The notes: a model not told the origin generated them from the sequence alone. A stretch of DNA of 23,294 nucleotides from JAXHUA01 sp034189695 (GCA_034189695.1 JAXHUA010000122.1:1-23294); one strand, 5' to 3'. Shown: positions 1 through 7,531, counted from the stretch's first letter. Translations and numbers: made by a program.

Positions 1-116
1 GGGCAGGGCTTCATCGATTCGGCTCGGTCGAAGACGGTGTCCACCCCATCCCTGGCCGCCTTCTCTATCATCTTCGTCGTCGCCGCGTCTATGCTCTTGC
101 CTTTCGCGTCTGCCAT
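1..116 (-). CDS. cooS: Anaerobic carbon monoxide dehydrogenase catalytic subunit (CooS-like), N-terminal fragment
   Basis: Only the first 38 codons are in the window; the gene runs off the left edge. The ATG at 116-114 has a GGAGGG ribosome site about 10 nt upstream. The visible protein has a helical N-terminus (AATTKMIEKAARDGVDTVFD) and then RAESMKPCP. In the CooS family this arrangement (a helix ending in a T-x-x-x-R motif, then PCP or PQC) leads into the cysteine-rich segments that hold the B and D Fe-S clusters. The family interconverts CO and CO2 at a Ni-Fe-S C-cluster in the cytoplasm, in energy metabolism or the Wood-Ljungdahl pathway. The gene follows a glycyl-radical domain gene and a PerR-type regulator on the same strand. 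The call rests on remembered family N-termini because no cluster ligands are inside the window. Other Fe-S enzymes remain possible. Confidence 0.62.
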   Translation of the reverse strand, partial: MADAKGKSIDAATTKMIEKAARDGVDTVFDRAESMKPC

Positions 117-135
117 CTTGCTTTCACCCTCCAAC

Positions 136-163
136 CTGCCAGCCGCCTCGAGGCGGCTGGCAG
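136..163. repeat. Perfect 28-bp palindrome ahead of cooS
   Basis: Both halves (CTGCCAGCCGCC and GGCGGCTGGCAG) pair perfectly around a central TCGA, so the RNA could form a 12-bp GC-rich stem with a four-base loop. It lies between the stop of the glycyl-radical gene and the ribosome site of cooS, only a few bases 5' of that site on the transcribed strand. No run of T follows, so it is not a standard intrinsic terminator. It could be an mRNA processing or stability stem, an intercistronic expression valve, or a protein-binding operator. Confidence 0.75.
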
Positions 164-213
164 CCACCAAACACTATGCGGGCCTGGTCACCAGTGGTAA
201 CAACCTCACGTGC

Positions 214-534
214 CTAACCAAGCCCCTGAACGGTCCTCTGGATGATATTGTCCTGGGTCTTGCGGCTGATATCCACGAAGTGGGCGCTGTAGCCTGCCAC
301 TCGCACTATCAGCTCCTGGTACTTCTCGGGCTCGCGCTGTGCCGCTCTCAACGTGGCATCGTCAACCATGTTGAACTGCACGTGGTCCAACCCGAGATCG
401 GCCCACGTCTTCATGTAGGCCCTCCAAATCGTATGACTCCTGTCTCCTGCGATCATCTGCATCCTCCTCTCTTCCAGAGTGCGGTTACTCTGCACATACG
501 TCGCCCAGTTTTTGTGGCGGCGGTTCTCTGGCAT
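214..534 (-). CDS. Stand-alone glycyl-radical domain protein (GrcA/YfiD-like, 106 aa)
   Basis: Residues about 44-101 match the C-terminal glycine-radical domain of pyruvate formate-lyase-type enzymes: DHVQFNMVDDATLRAAQ, PEKY, then RVAGYSAHF at 78-86, with Gly81 as the predicted radical site, and a terminal QDNIIQRT. In the family, a radical-SAM activase abstracts a hydrogen from this Gly. The first 43 residues are basic and do not look like the barrel of a full enzyme; the catalytic cysteine domain is absent. Full enzymes exceed 750 residues, whereas the autonomous spare part GrcA (YfiD) is about 127, so this is most like a spare-part protein that replaces a damaged C-terminus. An in-frame TAA lies nine codons upstream, so it is not the tail of a longer frame. 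It starts 11 nt after the perR-like stop and precedes cooS. Alternatives are one subunit of a split glycyl-radical enzyme or a truncated remnant. No activase is in view. Confidence 0.82.
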   Translation of the reverse strand: MPENRRHKNWATYVQSNRTLEERRMQMIAGDRSHTIWRAYMKTWADLGLDHVQFNMVDDATLRAAQREPEKYQELIVRVAGYSAHFVDISRKTQDNIIQRTVQGLG

Positions 535-545
535 GCTCTTCGGGT

Positions 546-923
546 CTAGGTCTGGCAGTCGTTACATAACCCGCGGAACTCCAGGCGATGGTGGGTGACC
601 TTGAAACCCGTCCTCTCCGCTATCCGGGCGTCTATCGACTCATCAACCGGCTCGTCGAGGTCGAAGACGCGGCCGCACTTCGCGCACCTGAAGTGATAGT
701 GGTTGCTGGTGTTTCCATCGAATCTGCTCAGGCCACCAGCGATGTCAAGCTCGAGTATCTCTCCCTCCTGGGTCAGGAGCCTGAGATTGCGGTACACAGT
801 TCCCAGGCTTATGTTCGGTATCTCCTGTCTCACCCGCTCATAGACCCAGTCAGCGGTCGGGTGAGAGGTCGTACCCCTGACTACGCGAAGGATAGCCTCT
901 TTCTGTCGTGATCTTCTGTGCAC
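546..923 (-). CDS. perR: PerR-type Fur-family peroxide-sensing repressor
   Basis: This is a 125-aa Fur-family regulator. The N-terminal winged helix covers about 5-60 (recognition region SLGTVYRNLRLL). Structural zinc ligands are CxxC at 80/83 and 120/123. Predicted regulatory metal ligands are H21, D69 (SRFD), H75, H77 (NHYHF) and D88. Their spacing equals that of B. subtilis PerR H37, D85, H91, H93 and D104. The Asp at the last position, where iron-sensing Fur has Glu, favours a peroxide sensor whose histidines are oxidised through bound Fe(II). The start is GTG because an in-frame TAG lies five codons upstream and no other start precedes the DNA-binding helices. It is the first gene of a run with the glycyl-radical protein and cooS. 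Palindromes at its promoter suggest autoregulation. Confidence 0.88.
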   Translation of the reverse strand: MHRRSRQKEAILRVVRGTTSHPTADWVYERVRQEIPNISLGTVYRNLRLLTQEGEILELDIAGGLSRFDGNTSNHYHFRCAKCGRVFDLDEPVDESIDARIAERTGFKVTHHRLEFRGLCNDCQT

Positions 924-955
924 AGCGTCCGGAGTCTATCTCCTTTTGCAGGCTC

Positions 956-1003
956 GTAACGATAACCATTACCAATACTATAGTACTTTTGCTCTTTTGT
1001 CAA
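956..1003 (-). promoter_or_regulatory. Promoter and candidate PerR operators of the perR-like gene
   Basis: Reading the minus strand, TTGACA (1003-998) is followed after 15 nt by TATAGT (982-977), or after 17 nt by the overlapping TAGTAT. A perfect 10-bp palindrome TACTATAGTA (976-985) overlaps the -10. An imperfect 17-bp palindrome GTAACGATAACCATTAC (956-972) sits at the expected transcription start. These AT-rich dyads are where a Fur/PerR dimer would bind. They do not match the Bacillus PerR box exactly, so operator identity is inference. Confidence 0.55.
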
Positions 1004-1151
1004 GAGGTTCTGCGGCCTTTTCCGACCCGATCTGGCGAATCACGCGGTGCCTGGCGAAGAGCCTGATCCCGGGTGGCAAGCCATCCAGGGCCGGCCAGGA
1101 AAGTGCGGGTCCGCCATGCGCTGCGAAGCCTGGACTGACCGGCTGCCTCGC

Positions 1152-1181
1152 TTGACGCCTGTGGTGGAAGGGCGGTATCAT
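1152..1181 (+). promoter_or_regulatory. Sigma-70-type promoter for the acyltransferase/lipoprotein pair
   Basis: TTGACG (1152-1157) and TATCAT (1176-1181) are separated by 18 nt, each matching consensus at five of six positions. Transcription would start near 1188, leaving a leader of about 110 nt before the GTG at 1301. Confidence 0.55.
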
Positions 1182-1300
1182 CATTTATGGAGCAATGGGG
1201 ACCCGCAGTCGCCTCGCGCGGGCGGACGCGGAGGATTTTTTCAACGTAGAAATGCGGACGTACACGGACGGGTGATGCGGCCGGTGGCTGGAAGTGCACT

Positions 1301-2185
1301 GTGATCCTGTACCTGTTTGGCTGCATTACGAGCTTCGTTCTTCGGAGACTCCCTCCTGGTTGGGGCTACGCCGTGGCCCCTCTGCTGGGCCATGTGGTTT
1401 TTCGCTTCTGGCGGCGAGGAAGGACCTGCCTGCGCGAGAACATAGGACACGTTCTCGGCCAGGGAGCCAGCCGGCAGCGGATCGACGAAGTGGTGAGGCG
1501 GACGTTCTGCAACTACTTCAAATACCTGGCCGACTTCGTACGCCTGTCCGCGACGCATCGCTGCGAGGATGCCTTGAGAATAGTGACCTTTCAGGACATC
1601 GATAATCTTGGAAGGGCGTTGGAGGGGGGGAAGGGAGGCATTCTGGTCGGGCTGCACCAGGGCAACTGGGAAATCACCGGCGACGCGGTAGTACAGCATG
1701 GCTACCCCCTGAATGTAGTTGTTGAGAGTTTCGCCTCGGCCAGGCTGGACAGGTTCGTGCAAGGGCGGCGGCGGGGAGCAGGGATGAAGGTGATCGCCAT
1801 GGAGGATGGGGTGGCGGAGATGCTGGATGTACTGCGGCGCAACGAGATTCTCGTCCTGCTCATCGACATACCCGGCGTGGGCAAGGGCGTTGATGTCAGG
1901 TACTGTGATGCGGTGACGCAGATGCCCCGAGGGGCCGCGACACTGGCACTCAAGACCGGGGCGAGGATTGTGCCCATAGCCTCGGTGCGGCTGCCGGACG
2001 ATTCGTTCCTCTGCTATGCCGACGAATGCATCCCGTTTGAGGCTACCGGGCATTTCGGCAGAGACGTCCAGGCGCTCACCCAGATGATCGTGGACTCGCT
2101 GGGGCGGTACGTCAGACTGCACCCGGACCAGACGTACATGTTCCGTCGTATGTGGCCGAAAGACGGCGCTGCCCCCGAGCCTTAG
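1301..2185 (+). CDS. Lysophospholipid acyltransferase family protein (LpxL/PatA-like)
   Basis: This 294-aa protein has the HX4E catalytic motif as HQGNWE (His119, Glu124) in the context GLHQGNWEITG, typical of the lipid A acyltransferase/phosphatidylinositol mannoside acyltransferase superfamily. A hydrophobic N-terminal stretch (about residues 1-35) would hold it at the cytoplasmic membrane. The downstream segment with LLIDIPGVGKG and LKTGARIVPIASVRL matches the substrate-binding half of the fold. The family transfers an acyl chain onto a glycolipid or lysophospholipid; the acceptor cannot be told from sequence, and LPS need not be present. The GTG start has GGAAG seven bases upstream, and a promoter lies about 120 nt upstream. 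It is followed 67 nt later by a lipoprotein gene on the same strand, so the two may form an envelope operon. Confidence 0.85.
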   Translation: MILYLFGCITSFVLRRLPPGWGYAVAPLLGHVVFRFWRRGRTCLRENIGHVLGQGASRQRIDEVVRRTFCNYFKYLADFVRLSATHRCEDALRIVTFQDIDNLGRALEGGKGGILVGLHQGNWEITGDAVVQHGYPLNVVVESFASARLDRFVQGRRRGAGMKVIAMEDGVAEMLDVLRRNEILVLLIDIPGVGKGVDVRYCDAVTQMPRGAATLALKTGARIVPIASVRLPDDSFLCYADECIPFEATGHFGRDVQALTQMIVDSLGRYVRLHPDQTYMFRRMWPKDGAAPEP

Positions 2186-2252
2186 GGCGGCCGAGGTGTC
2201 GGCCCCGATAGCCTTCGGGGGTGGATTCGCTGGTTGGAGCGAGTATCTGGCC

Positions 2253-3101
2253 ATGAAGGGTTCGCTGTTATCCTGTGTAGCCTGCATTGCGCTCGTAGCT
2301 CTGCTGAGCGGGACCGTGGCATGCGCCGGGAACATCGAGCCGCAAACGGTGCCCATCTCTGTGCCATACCCGGTCGGTTACGCGCATGCCAACGTGACAC
2401 TCGAGTTCGGCGCCGCAAATGTGAACGCCGACGCCACGGGTACCACGCTCATCGAAGGCGACATCACCTACAACACCGAGGGGCGCCACCCGACCATCGT
2501 GGTTGACGCAGACACGGTGGACATAGTCCAGGGCGGTCCCAGTGGCATTATCACCGGTGGCAATGTGAACAACTGGGTGCTGCATTTCGGCGGGGAGATG
2601 CCGTTCAACATGACCATCAACGCGGGTGCCTACTCCGGCGAGTGGGAACTGGGCGGGTTGCCCCTGACGGCTCTGTCCATCAATGAGGGGGCGGCCGACA
2701 GCGTGTTCAGTTTCTCCGCCCCCAATCCCGAAGCGATGGAAACACTGGAGATAAACACCGGGGCTGGGAGCATGGCACTGGTGGATGTGGTCAATGCGAA
2801 CTTCGAGAGGCTCGTGTTCAACGGTGGCGCGGGCAGCCTGTCAGCGGACCTGGGTGGCGAGCTCATCCGGAGCGGAATGGTTGACATAAACGCCGGCGCG
2901 GCTTCGGTCATTCTGCTGATGCCTGAGCAGACACCGGTTCGCGTAAGGGTCGGTGGTGGCCTCCACGACGTTGACGCCGATGCCGCCTTCGAGCGACTTG
3001 AGGGCGCCTATGTCACTCCAGGATTTAACGCACATGAGGGACCGTCTCTGGAGGTCGAGGTAACCCTGATAGCGGGCTCGGTGAGGCTGGAGCTGGAATA
3101 A
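2253..3101 (+). CDS. Toast-rack-type (DUF2154/DUF4097-like) putative lipoprotein
   Basis: A 282-aa protein with a hydrophobic signal peptide and a possible lipobox ending at Cys24 (GTVAC), which predicts a lipid-anchored extracytoplasmic protein. The rest is a series of short beta repeats rich in Gly, Ala and Asn (LEFGAANVNADA, MTINAGAYSGEWELG, LSINEGAADSVFSF, LEINTGAGSMALVDV, LVFNGGAGSLSADL, VDINAGAASVILLM). This is the regular beta-helix-like pattern of toast-rack domains, also found in LiaF-type envelope-stress proteins. I chose the ATG at 2253 because it places the signal peptide at the N-terminus; a GTG at 2196 would add 19 residues with no export signal. The molecular role is unknown. 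Its position after an acyltransferase suggests an envelope function. The -3 residue of the lipobox is Thr rather than Leu, so lipidation is likely but not certain. Confidence 0.7.
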   Translation: MKGSLLSCVACIALVALLSGTVACAGNIEPQTVPISVPYPVGYAHANVTLEFGAANVNADATGTTLIEGDITYNTEGRHPTIVVDADTVDIVQGGPSGIITGGNVNNWVLHFGGEMPFNMTINAGAYSGEWELGGLPLTALSINEGAADSVFSFSAPNPEAMETLEINTGAGSMALVDVVNANFERLVFNGGAGSLSADLGGELIRSGMVDINAGAASVILLMPEQTPVRVRVGGGLHDVDADAAFERLEGAYVTPGFNAHEGPSLEVEVTLIAGSVRLELE

Positions 3102-3213
3102 TACGATGGGGTACGCGATAGGCGTGCTCGCCGGGAATGCATGTGTTTCGGGACGGTCGCTTCTTCCTGTGATGATGGGCGTGGCTGGGTGACACCGCAA
3201 AGGACGTCAGGTG

Positions 3214-4395
3214 CTATGCATCTTTGCCCGGCCTGGCGTGGGCGAATTCCCTCGTGACCCTCCTCTGCAGGTCTGGTGTGGCCACCAGGTCGACGAAGGT
3301 CATCGCCATAGCCTTCGCTGCGTCAATGAGCCCTTGGTCTCCTGATTTGGACGCAGCGGCCTCAGAGAACTCCGGTGTGTGCCCCATGACCGTTGAAGGC
3401 GCTATGGCGACCATGGCGTGTATGCAGGGGACGAGAGTACACACGTTCCCCATGTCGCTGCTTCCGTAGCCTCTTTCGGCTATGGGTGACATGTCACGCC
3501 CCAGGGACTCCATGTTGGTGCTGAATGCAGCCGCGAGGGCGTGGTTGGTTACGATCGGATTGAAGGCTTCTCCCCAGTTGTAGGCAAGCCGAGCCCCGGT
3601 AGCCATGGATGCGGCCCGGAAGCAGTTCAGTACCTTCTGGCTCAACTCCCGAAGATACGATCTGTCTTCCGCCCGTATCAGAAAAGTGGCTGACGTGTGA
3701 GCGGGGACGATGTTCGCCGCCTCGCCGCCGTCCGTAATAATGCCGTGGATGCGGGCGCGCTCGTCGATATGCTGTCTGAGAGAACCGATGCCGACGAAGG
3801 CCTGTATCATTGCGTCCAACGCATTGATCCCTTCCTCGGGGTAGCCGGAGGCATGGGTTGCCTTGCCGAAGAACTCGACTTCGAGGCCGATGCACGCCAG
3901 AGCCGGGACACTGGCCACGTTCATCACCGCCGGGTGCACCAGCATGGCGGCATCGAGGTTGTCGAAACCACCTCGTTGGGCCATGAGTATCTTGCCCCCG
4001 TCCGACTCCTCGGCGGGCGTACACATGACGACGGCCGTACCGCCCTTCTCATCAATGGCACGGCGCACCGCCACGGCGGCTCCGGCTGCCGCGACGCCGA
4101 CGATGTTGTGACCGCATGCATGGCCCATCTCGGGGAGAGCATCGTACTCTGCGAGGAAAGCGATGGCTGGCTTGTTCGTGCCGTACCTCGCTCTGGATGC
4201 GGTGGGCAACTGGCAGATCCCGCTCTCAACCTGAAACCCGTGAGAGTCGAGGTAGTCGCCGAGCCAGCATGAAGCCTTTGTCTCTTGGAAACCCAGCTCC
4301 GGATTGTCGTGGATGCGGTGGCTGAGCTCAACCAGTCTACCACGCTGGGCATCCACCTCATCGACCGCCGCCGCCTTGAGCCTGCCTATGCCCAT
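3214..4395 (-). CDS. M20D-family amidohydrolase (PM20D2/AbgB-like metallopeptidase)
   Basis: This 393-aa cytoplasmic hydrolase carries the M20D active-site block AEYDALPEMGHACGHN (metal ligands C94 and H96), then PAEE with E129/E130, and H154 in LVHP. A dimerisation domain (about 175-290, starting GLEVEFFGKATHASGYP) is inserted in the catalytic domain, and a late His in MGHTPEFSEA completes the site. Members cleave amide bonds of N-acyl amino acids, aminobenzoyl-glutamate or beta-alanyl dipeptides; EYDALPEMGHACGHN is closest to the PM20D2/AbgB group. The ATG has a strong AAGGAGG six bases upstream. It faces the lipoprotein gene convergently and follows the zinc-ribbon gene after about 280 nt in which I find no convincing promoter. 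The substrate is undetermined. Confidence 0.88.
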   Translation of the reverse strand: MGIGRLKAAAVDEVDAQRGRLVELSHRIHDNPELGFQETKASCWLGDYLDSHGFQVESGICQLPTASRARYGTNKPAIAFLAEYDALPEMGHACGHNIVGVAAAGAAVAVRRAIDEKGGTAVVMCTPAEESDGGKILMAQRGGFDNLDAAMLVHPAVMNVASVPALACIGLEVEFFGKATHASGYPEEGINALDAMIQAFVGIGSLRQHIDERARIHGIITDGGEAANIVPAHTSATFLIRAEDRSYLRELSQKVLNCFRAASMATGARLAYNWGEAFNPIVTNHALAAAFSTNMESLGRDMSPIAERGYGSSDMGNVCTLVPCIHAMVAIAPSTVMGHTPEFSEAAASKSGDQGLIDAAKAMAMTFVDLVATPDLQRRVTREFAHARPGKDA

Positions 4396-4674
4396 GGCAA
4401 ACCTCCTTCCTCCAGGTGCGCTCCGTCATGGCACTCGCTGCGCCAGCCTTCGCGCGTACCCTGTCCCACAACCGCCACATGAGGACCCGGTCGATGTAAT
4501 GCCTCACGGCTGCTACACGAACGAGGCAACGCAGACGCGCTGCTCCCGCGTGTTGCAGCGTGCAACGCCCTTTGGCCGTCGGTGAGGGCAGGCTTCTGAC
4601 CATGTGGTAATGCCTCGGTTTCAGTCGGGCGCATGGTGCTATGGAAGGGGGAACCTGCAGGGGGTAGGCCGAAC
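4396..4674. other. Intergenic gap between zinc-ribbon and M20D genes
   Basis: About 280 nt with no supported gene. It contains a small perfect stem (GTTGCA, GCG, TGCAAC at 4552-4566) with no T-tract. I see no clear -35/-10 pair on the minus strand, so the M20D gene may be read through from the zinc-ribbon promoter or use an unrecognised promoter. Confidence 0.45.
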
Positions 4675-4992
4675 CTATCGGCGCCGTGCGACCCGGCTGT
4701 AGCACTCTCGACAGTAAACAGGTCGGTCACCACGCGGTTGAAAAGGTACCTCTGTCTCCTTTCCGCACGCAGCACACACGGCGGGGAACATCTGGCGTGT
4801 GGTATTGTCACGCCTTGACCTGTTGTTGCCACTGCTGTTGGATTGCCTGGCCTTCCTCGCTGCCCGACATGCTGGGCAGCGCTTGGGCGGATGCCGATGG
4901 CCGATCTGGTGGAACTGTTCCTGCTCTTCAGAACTGAACGTGTAGGTAGCCCCGCAGTCGTAACACTCGAGGGTCATTTCCTCAAAGGGCAA
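4675..4992 (-). CDS. Double zinc-ribbon protein with CxxC-x17-CxxC domain
   Basis: A 105-aa basic protein with two four-cysteine clusters. The N-terminal ribbon uses C10/C13 (CYDC) and C39/C42 (CPAC), as in the zf-trcl type of probable zinc ribbon. A polar Ser/Asn/Arg linker (about 48-68) joins it to a second ribbon with C73/C76 (CAAC) and C94/C97 (CREC), separated by exactly 17 residues. That is the CxxC-x17-CxxC domain known from many environmental anaerobes. Both would bind structural zinc, and nucleic-acid or protein binding is plausible given the arginine-rich C-terminus. The start is TTG, supported by GAGGAGG eight bases upstream; the ATG five codons later lacks such a site. It has its own promoter near 5114-5142. 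Precise function is unknown. Confidence 0.85.
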   Translation of the reverse strand: MPFEEMTLECYDCGATYTFSSEEQEQFHQIGHRHPPKRCPACRAARKARQSNSSGNNRSRRDNTTRQMFPAVCAACGKETEVPFQPRGDRPVYCRECYSRVARRR

Positions 4993-5298
4993 ATGCTAAA
5001 CCTCCTCTCGAGAAACCTTGGTTAGAGCTTCGGCCATGCACGCTCCTGAGGAGTGCCGTGGAAACGCTAGAGGACCTGTGACCTTCCAGATGACCAAGAC
5101 CTAACGCGCGTTCATTGTACACCAAGCGGCCAAGAACTTCAAATTGACGCCTGAGTAGAGGCACCGGGTGCACTTTCGTTGCCTGGAGACAGGCAAATCG
5201 GTTTACGTTCGGAGAGCCTTGCCGCGAGCAGCCGTCGCCACGATCCGGCCAGGCTGCGATGTCGGCGGTCATCGAGCGCAAGCCATCGCCGTGGCGCT
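4993..5298. other. Intergenic region between glucan phosphorylase and zinc-ribbon gene
   Basis: It holds the zinc-ribbon promoter (5114-5142) and leader. No clear terminator with a T-tract is visible after the phosphorylase stop; only a GCCATC/GATGGC pair with a long loop was noticed near 5270-5310. No RNA gene or coding frame is supported. Confidence 0.5.
5114..5142 (-). promoter_or_regulatory. Sigma-70-type promoter of the zinc-ribbon gene
   Basis: On the minus strand TTGAAG (5142-5137) and TACAAT (5119-5114) are separated by exactly 17 nt. The predicted start near 5107 gives a leader of about 115 nt. Confidence 0.6.
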
Positions 5299-7440
5299 CT
5301 AAGACCTGATGGCGAGCGCAGCCGGCATATAGAGCGCCTCGGCATACTGTTTCATCATGCGCGTGGCGCAGAAAGCAGGCGCCACTGAGCACATCGTCTT
5401 TTTGACCACCTGGAGCCACCGCACGGGGACTCCGTAGGCATCCCGCTCATAGTAGCGTGGCACGACCTCCTCTTCGAGGAGTCGATAGAGTGCGGCTGCG
5501 TCCAGCGCGTCGTCCGAACGCGGGTCGGCGCCTCGTTGCCCATCGGCGATCACCCAGCCGTTCTCACCGTTGTATCCCTCGTGCCACCAGCCATCGCGGA
5601 TGCTGAGGTGCGGCACGCCGTTGAGCCCGGCCTTCATGCCACTGGTGCCACAGCCCTCGAGGCCAGGTCGCGGCGTGTTGAGCCAGACGTCGACCCCCTG
5701 GGTCAGATAGTGGGCCAGGTGCATGTCGTAGTCCTCGGCGAAGGCGACGCGGCCCTGAAAGCGGCGGTCCCTTGCCAGGCTATAGACCCGATGAACGAGG
5801 TACTGAGCTTCGAAATCAGCAGGGTGGGCCTTTCCTGCGAATACGATCTGGACCGGGCGCAGCGGGTTGGTGACGATTCGTTCAAGACGGTCGGTGTCCT
5901 GGAAGATGAGCGAAGGCCGCTTGTACGTCGCGAAGCGCCGGGCGAAGCCGACAGTCAACACCTCCACGTCGAGAAGGCTCCCCATCATGATGAGCTGGTC
6001 AGCACTCAACAGGCCGTCGCGCCAGGCCTTCTGGGCTCGCGCGAGCATGGCGCCAAGCAGTTTGCGTTTCAATACCCGGCGCACGGTCCACAGCTCGCCG
6101 TCGGGGATATCCAGGAGTCGGCTCCACAGATTGGGGTCATCTTGCCTGGTCAGCCAGTTGGCGCCCAGGTGTGCGTTAAGAAGACGCTTCAGCTCCGGAG
6201 CGAGCCAGGTGCCTATGTGGACCCCATTGGTCACGTGGTTTATCGGCACCTGTTCCTCGCGCAGTTCGGGCCACAAGCCGTGCCAGATCCTGCGGGCAAC
6301 CTGCCCGTGCGAGAGGCTCACGCCGTTGATGTGGTGGGCGGTCTTCAAGCCGAGCACGGTCATGTTGAACGTGTGAACGGCACTGCCGGAGTCCTCTCCC
6401 AGGGCCGTCAGAGCTTCACCGGTCGAGCCGAGTGATTCCAGGTAGCTGCGAAGATACCTTCCCACAAGTTGAGCGGGAAAGACGTCTGTGCCCGCGGCCA
6501 CTGGCGTGTGCGTAGTGAACACCGTGGTCGACCTGACGCGACGGAGTGCGTCCTCGAAAGGAACGCCGGTGTCGACCAGCTCGCGGATACGTTCCAGCAT
6601 CATGAACGACGTGTGGCCTTCGTTCGCGTGCCACAGGCAAGGCTTGATTCCCAGCGCTCGCAGGGCACGCACGCCGCCGATTCCAAGCACCAGCTCCTGC
6701 TCCACCCTCTGCTCCCTGTCGGCGGTGTAGAGACGCGAGGACAGCTTGCGGTCCTGGGGTGAATTGGCCTCCAGGTTGGTGTCGAGGAGGTACAGGTTGG
6801 TGCGCCCCACCTTCACCTGACAGACGGCCACTGAGACGGGCCTTTGCTCAAGTCGAATCTGGATAGTCACTCTGTTGCCTTGGGGGGTGCATAGACGGCA
6901 CAGCGGCGCTTCGCCGAAGTCGAGTTGACGGTAGTCGCATTGCTGCCAGCAATCGGGGGACAGGCGCTGGTGGAAGTAGCCCTGCGGGTACATGAAGCCC
7001 ACTCCCACCATCGGTATCCCCAAATCGCTCGCCTCCTTGCATATGTCCCCCGCCAGCACGCCGAGCCCCCCAGCGTAGAGGGGCAGGGAGTTGTGGATGG
7101 CGAACTCCATCGAGAAATACGCAACGGGTGCGGGCAGCGCACTGGGGTGCTGGCGGTCGAACCAGGTAGCCTGGTCTGACATGTACGTGTCGAAATTGGA
7201 CAGCACCGAATCGTACAGGTCGAGGAAGACCGGGTCCTGGGCGGCAGCCTGCAACCTGCCTGGACCGACATCGCACAATTGCTTCACTGGATTGTGGCCG
7301 CTCGCGCTCCAGAGTTGATAGTCCAGCGCTCGAAACAGGTCACGGGCTTCCGTGTGCCATGACCACCACAGATTGTCGGCAAGCTCACGCAGTCTGCCAA
7401 TACGTTCCGGAAGCTTGGATAGCGACTCTGTATCTTTCAC
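5299..7440 (-). CDS. glgP: Alpha-glucan phosphorylase (GT35, short bacterial type)
   Basis: A 713-aa enzyme that releases glucose 1-phosphate from glycogen or maltodextrin using pyridoxal phosphate. The N-terminal module (LRELADNLWWSWHTEARDLF) is typical of the TIGR02094 alpha-glucan phosphorylases. The core follows with VAYFSMEFAIHNSLPLYAGG, WHANEGHTSF, FTTHTPVAAGTDVF and the PLP site EGCGTSGMKAGLNG, in which Lys603 should carry the cofactor. All expected motifs are intact and the length fits the short subfamily. The start is GTG, preceded directly by an in-frame TAG, with GGGAG about 10 nt upstream. An extended -10 promoter lies about 83 nt upstream. No other glycogen gene is in the window, so it is a single-gene unit here. 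The split between glycogen and maltodextrin preference cannot be read from sequence. Confidence 0.93.
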   Translation of the reverse strand: MKDTESLSKLPERIGRLRELADNLWWSWHTEARDLFRALDYQLWSASGHNPVKQLCDVGPGRLQAAAQDPVFLDLYDSVLSNFDTYMSDQATWFDRQHPSALPAPVAYFSMEFAIHNSLPLYAGGLGVLAGDICKEASDLGIPMVGVGFMYPQGYFHQRLSPDCWQQCDYRQLDFGEAPLCRLCTPQGNRVTIQIRLEQRPVSVAVCQVKVGRTNLYLLDTNLEANSPQDRKLSSRLYTADREQRVEQELVLGIGGVRALRALGIKPCLWHANEGHTSFMMLERIRELVDTGVPFEDALRRVRSTTVFTTHTPVAAGTDVFPAQLVGRYLRSYLESLGSTGEALTALGEDSGSAVHTFNMTVLGLKTAHHINGVSLSHGQVARRIWHGLWPELREEQVPINHVTNGVHIGTWLAPELKRLLNAHLGANWLTRQDDPNLWSRLLDIPDGELWTVRRVLKRKLLGAMLARAQKAWRDGLLSADQLIMMGSLLDVEVLTVGFARRFATYKRPSLIFQDTDRLERIVTNPLRPVQIVFAGKAHPADFEAQYLVHRVYSLARDRRFQGRVAFAEDYDMHLAHYLTQGVDVWLNTPRPGLEGCGTSGMKAGLNGVPHLSIRDGWWHEGYNGENGWVIADGQRGADPRSDDALDAAALYRLLEEEVVPRYYERDAYGVPVRWLQVVKKTMCSVAPAFCATRMMKQYAEALYMPAALAIRS

Positions 7441-7522
7441 CTAGCTCTTACTCCCTTCGGGCGTCGCGCCGCAGTAGCTGGTCTACTCACCGACCCCAGC
7501 AACGGCGCGGTGACTACCACTG

Positions 7523-7531
7523 ATTATAGCA
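7523..7531 (-). promoter_or_regulatory. Extended -10 promoter of the glucan phosphorylase
   Basis: The minus strand reads TGC-TATAAT, a perfect -10 with the TGn extension. No good -35 is present at 16-18 nt, as is usual for extended -10 promoters. Transcription would start near 7516. Confidence 0.5.

Larger units (their letters stand above)
924..1300. other. Divergent intergenic region
   Basis: This gap separates the minus-strand perR-like gene from the plus-strand acyltransferase. Its left third holds the perR promoter and palindromes, and 1152-1181 holds the acyltransferase promoter. The rest is GC-rich with no convincing RNA gene, repeat or short coding frame; open frames here look like shadows. 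Confidence 0.6.

Noticed and set aside
37..549. Plus-strand 170-codon frame with a hydrophobic start
   Set aside because: It is antisense to the glycyl-radical gene and the cooS start, whose conserved motifs are on the minus strand.
1241..2356. Minus-strand 371-codon frame
   Set aside because: It lies opposite the acyltransferase with its clear HX4E motif; the translated product has no family features.
4552..4566. Small stem GTTGCA/TGCAAC
   Set aside because: Only six base pairs with no T-tract and no position relative to a stop that would support termination.
5536..6435. Plus-strand 299-codon frame
   Set aside because: Antisense shadow of the glucan phosphorylase, caused by GC-rich codon bias.
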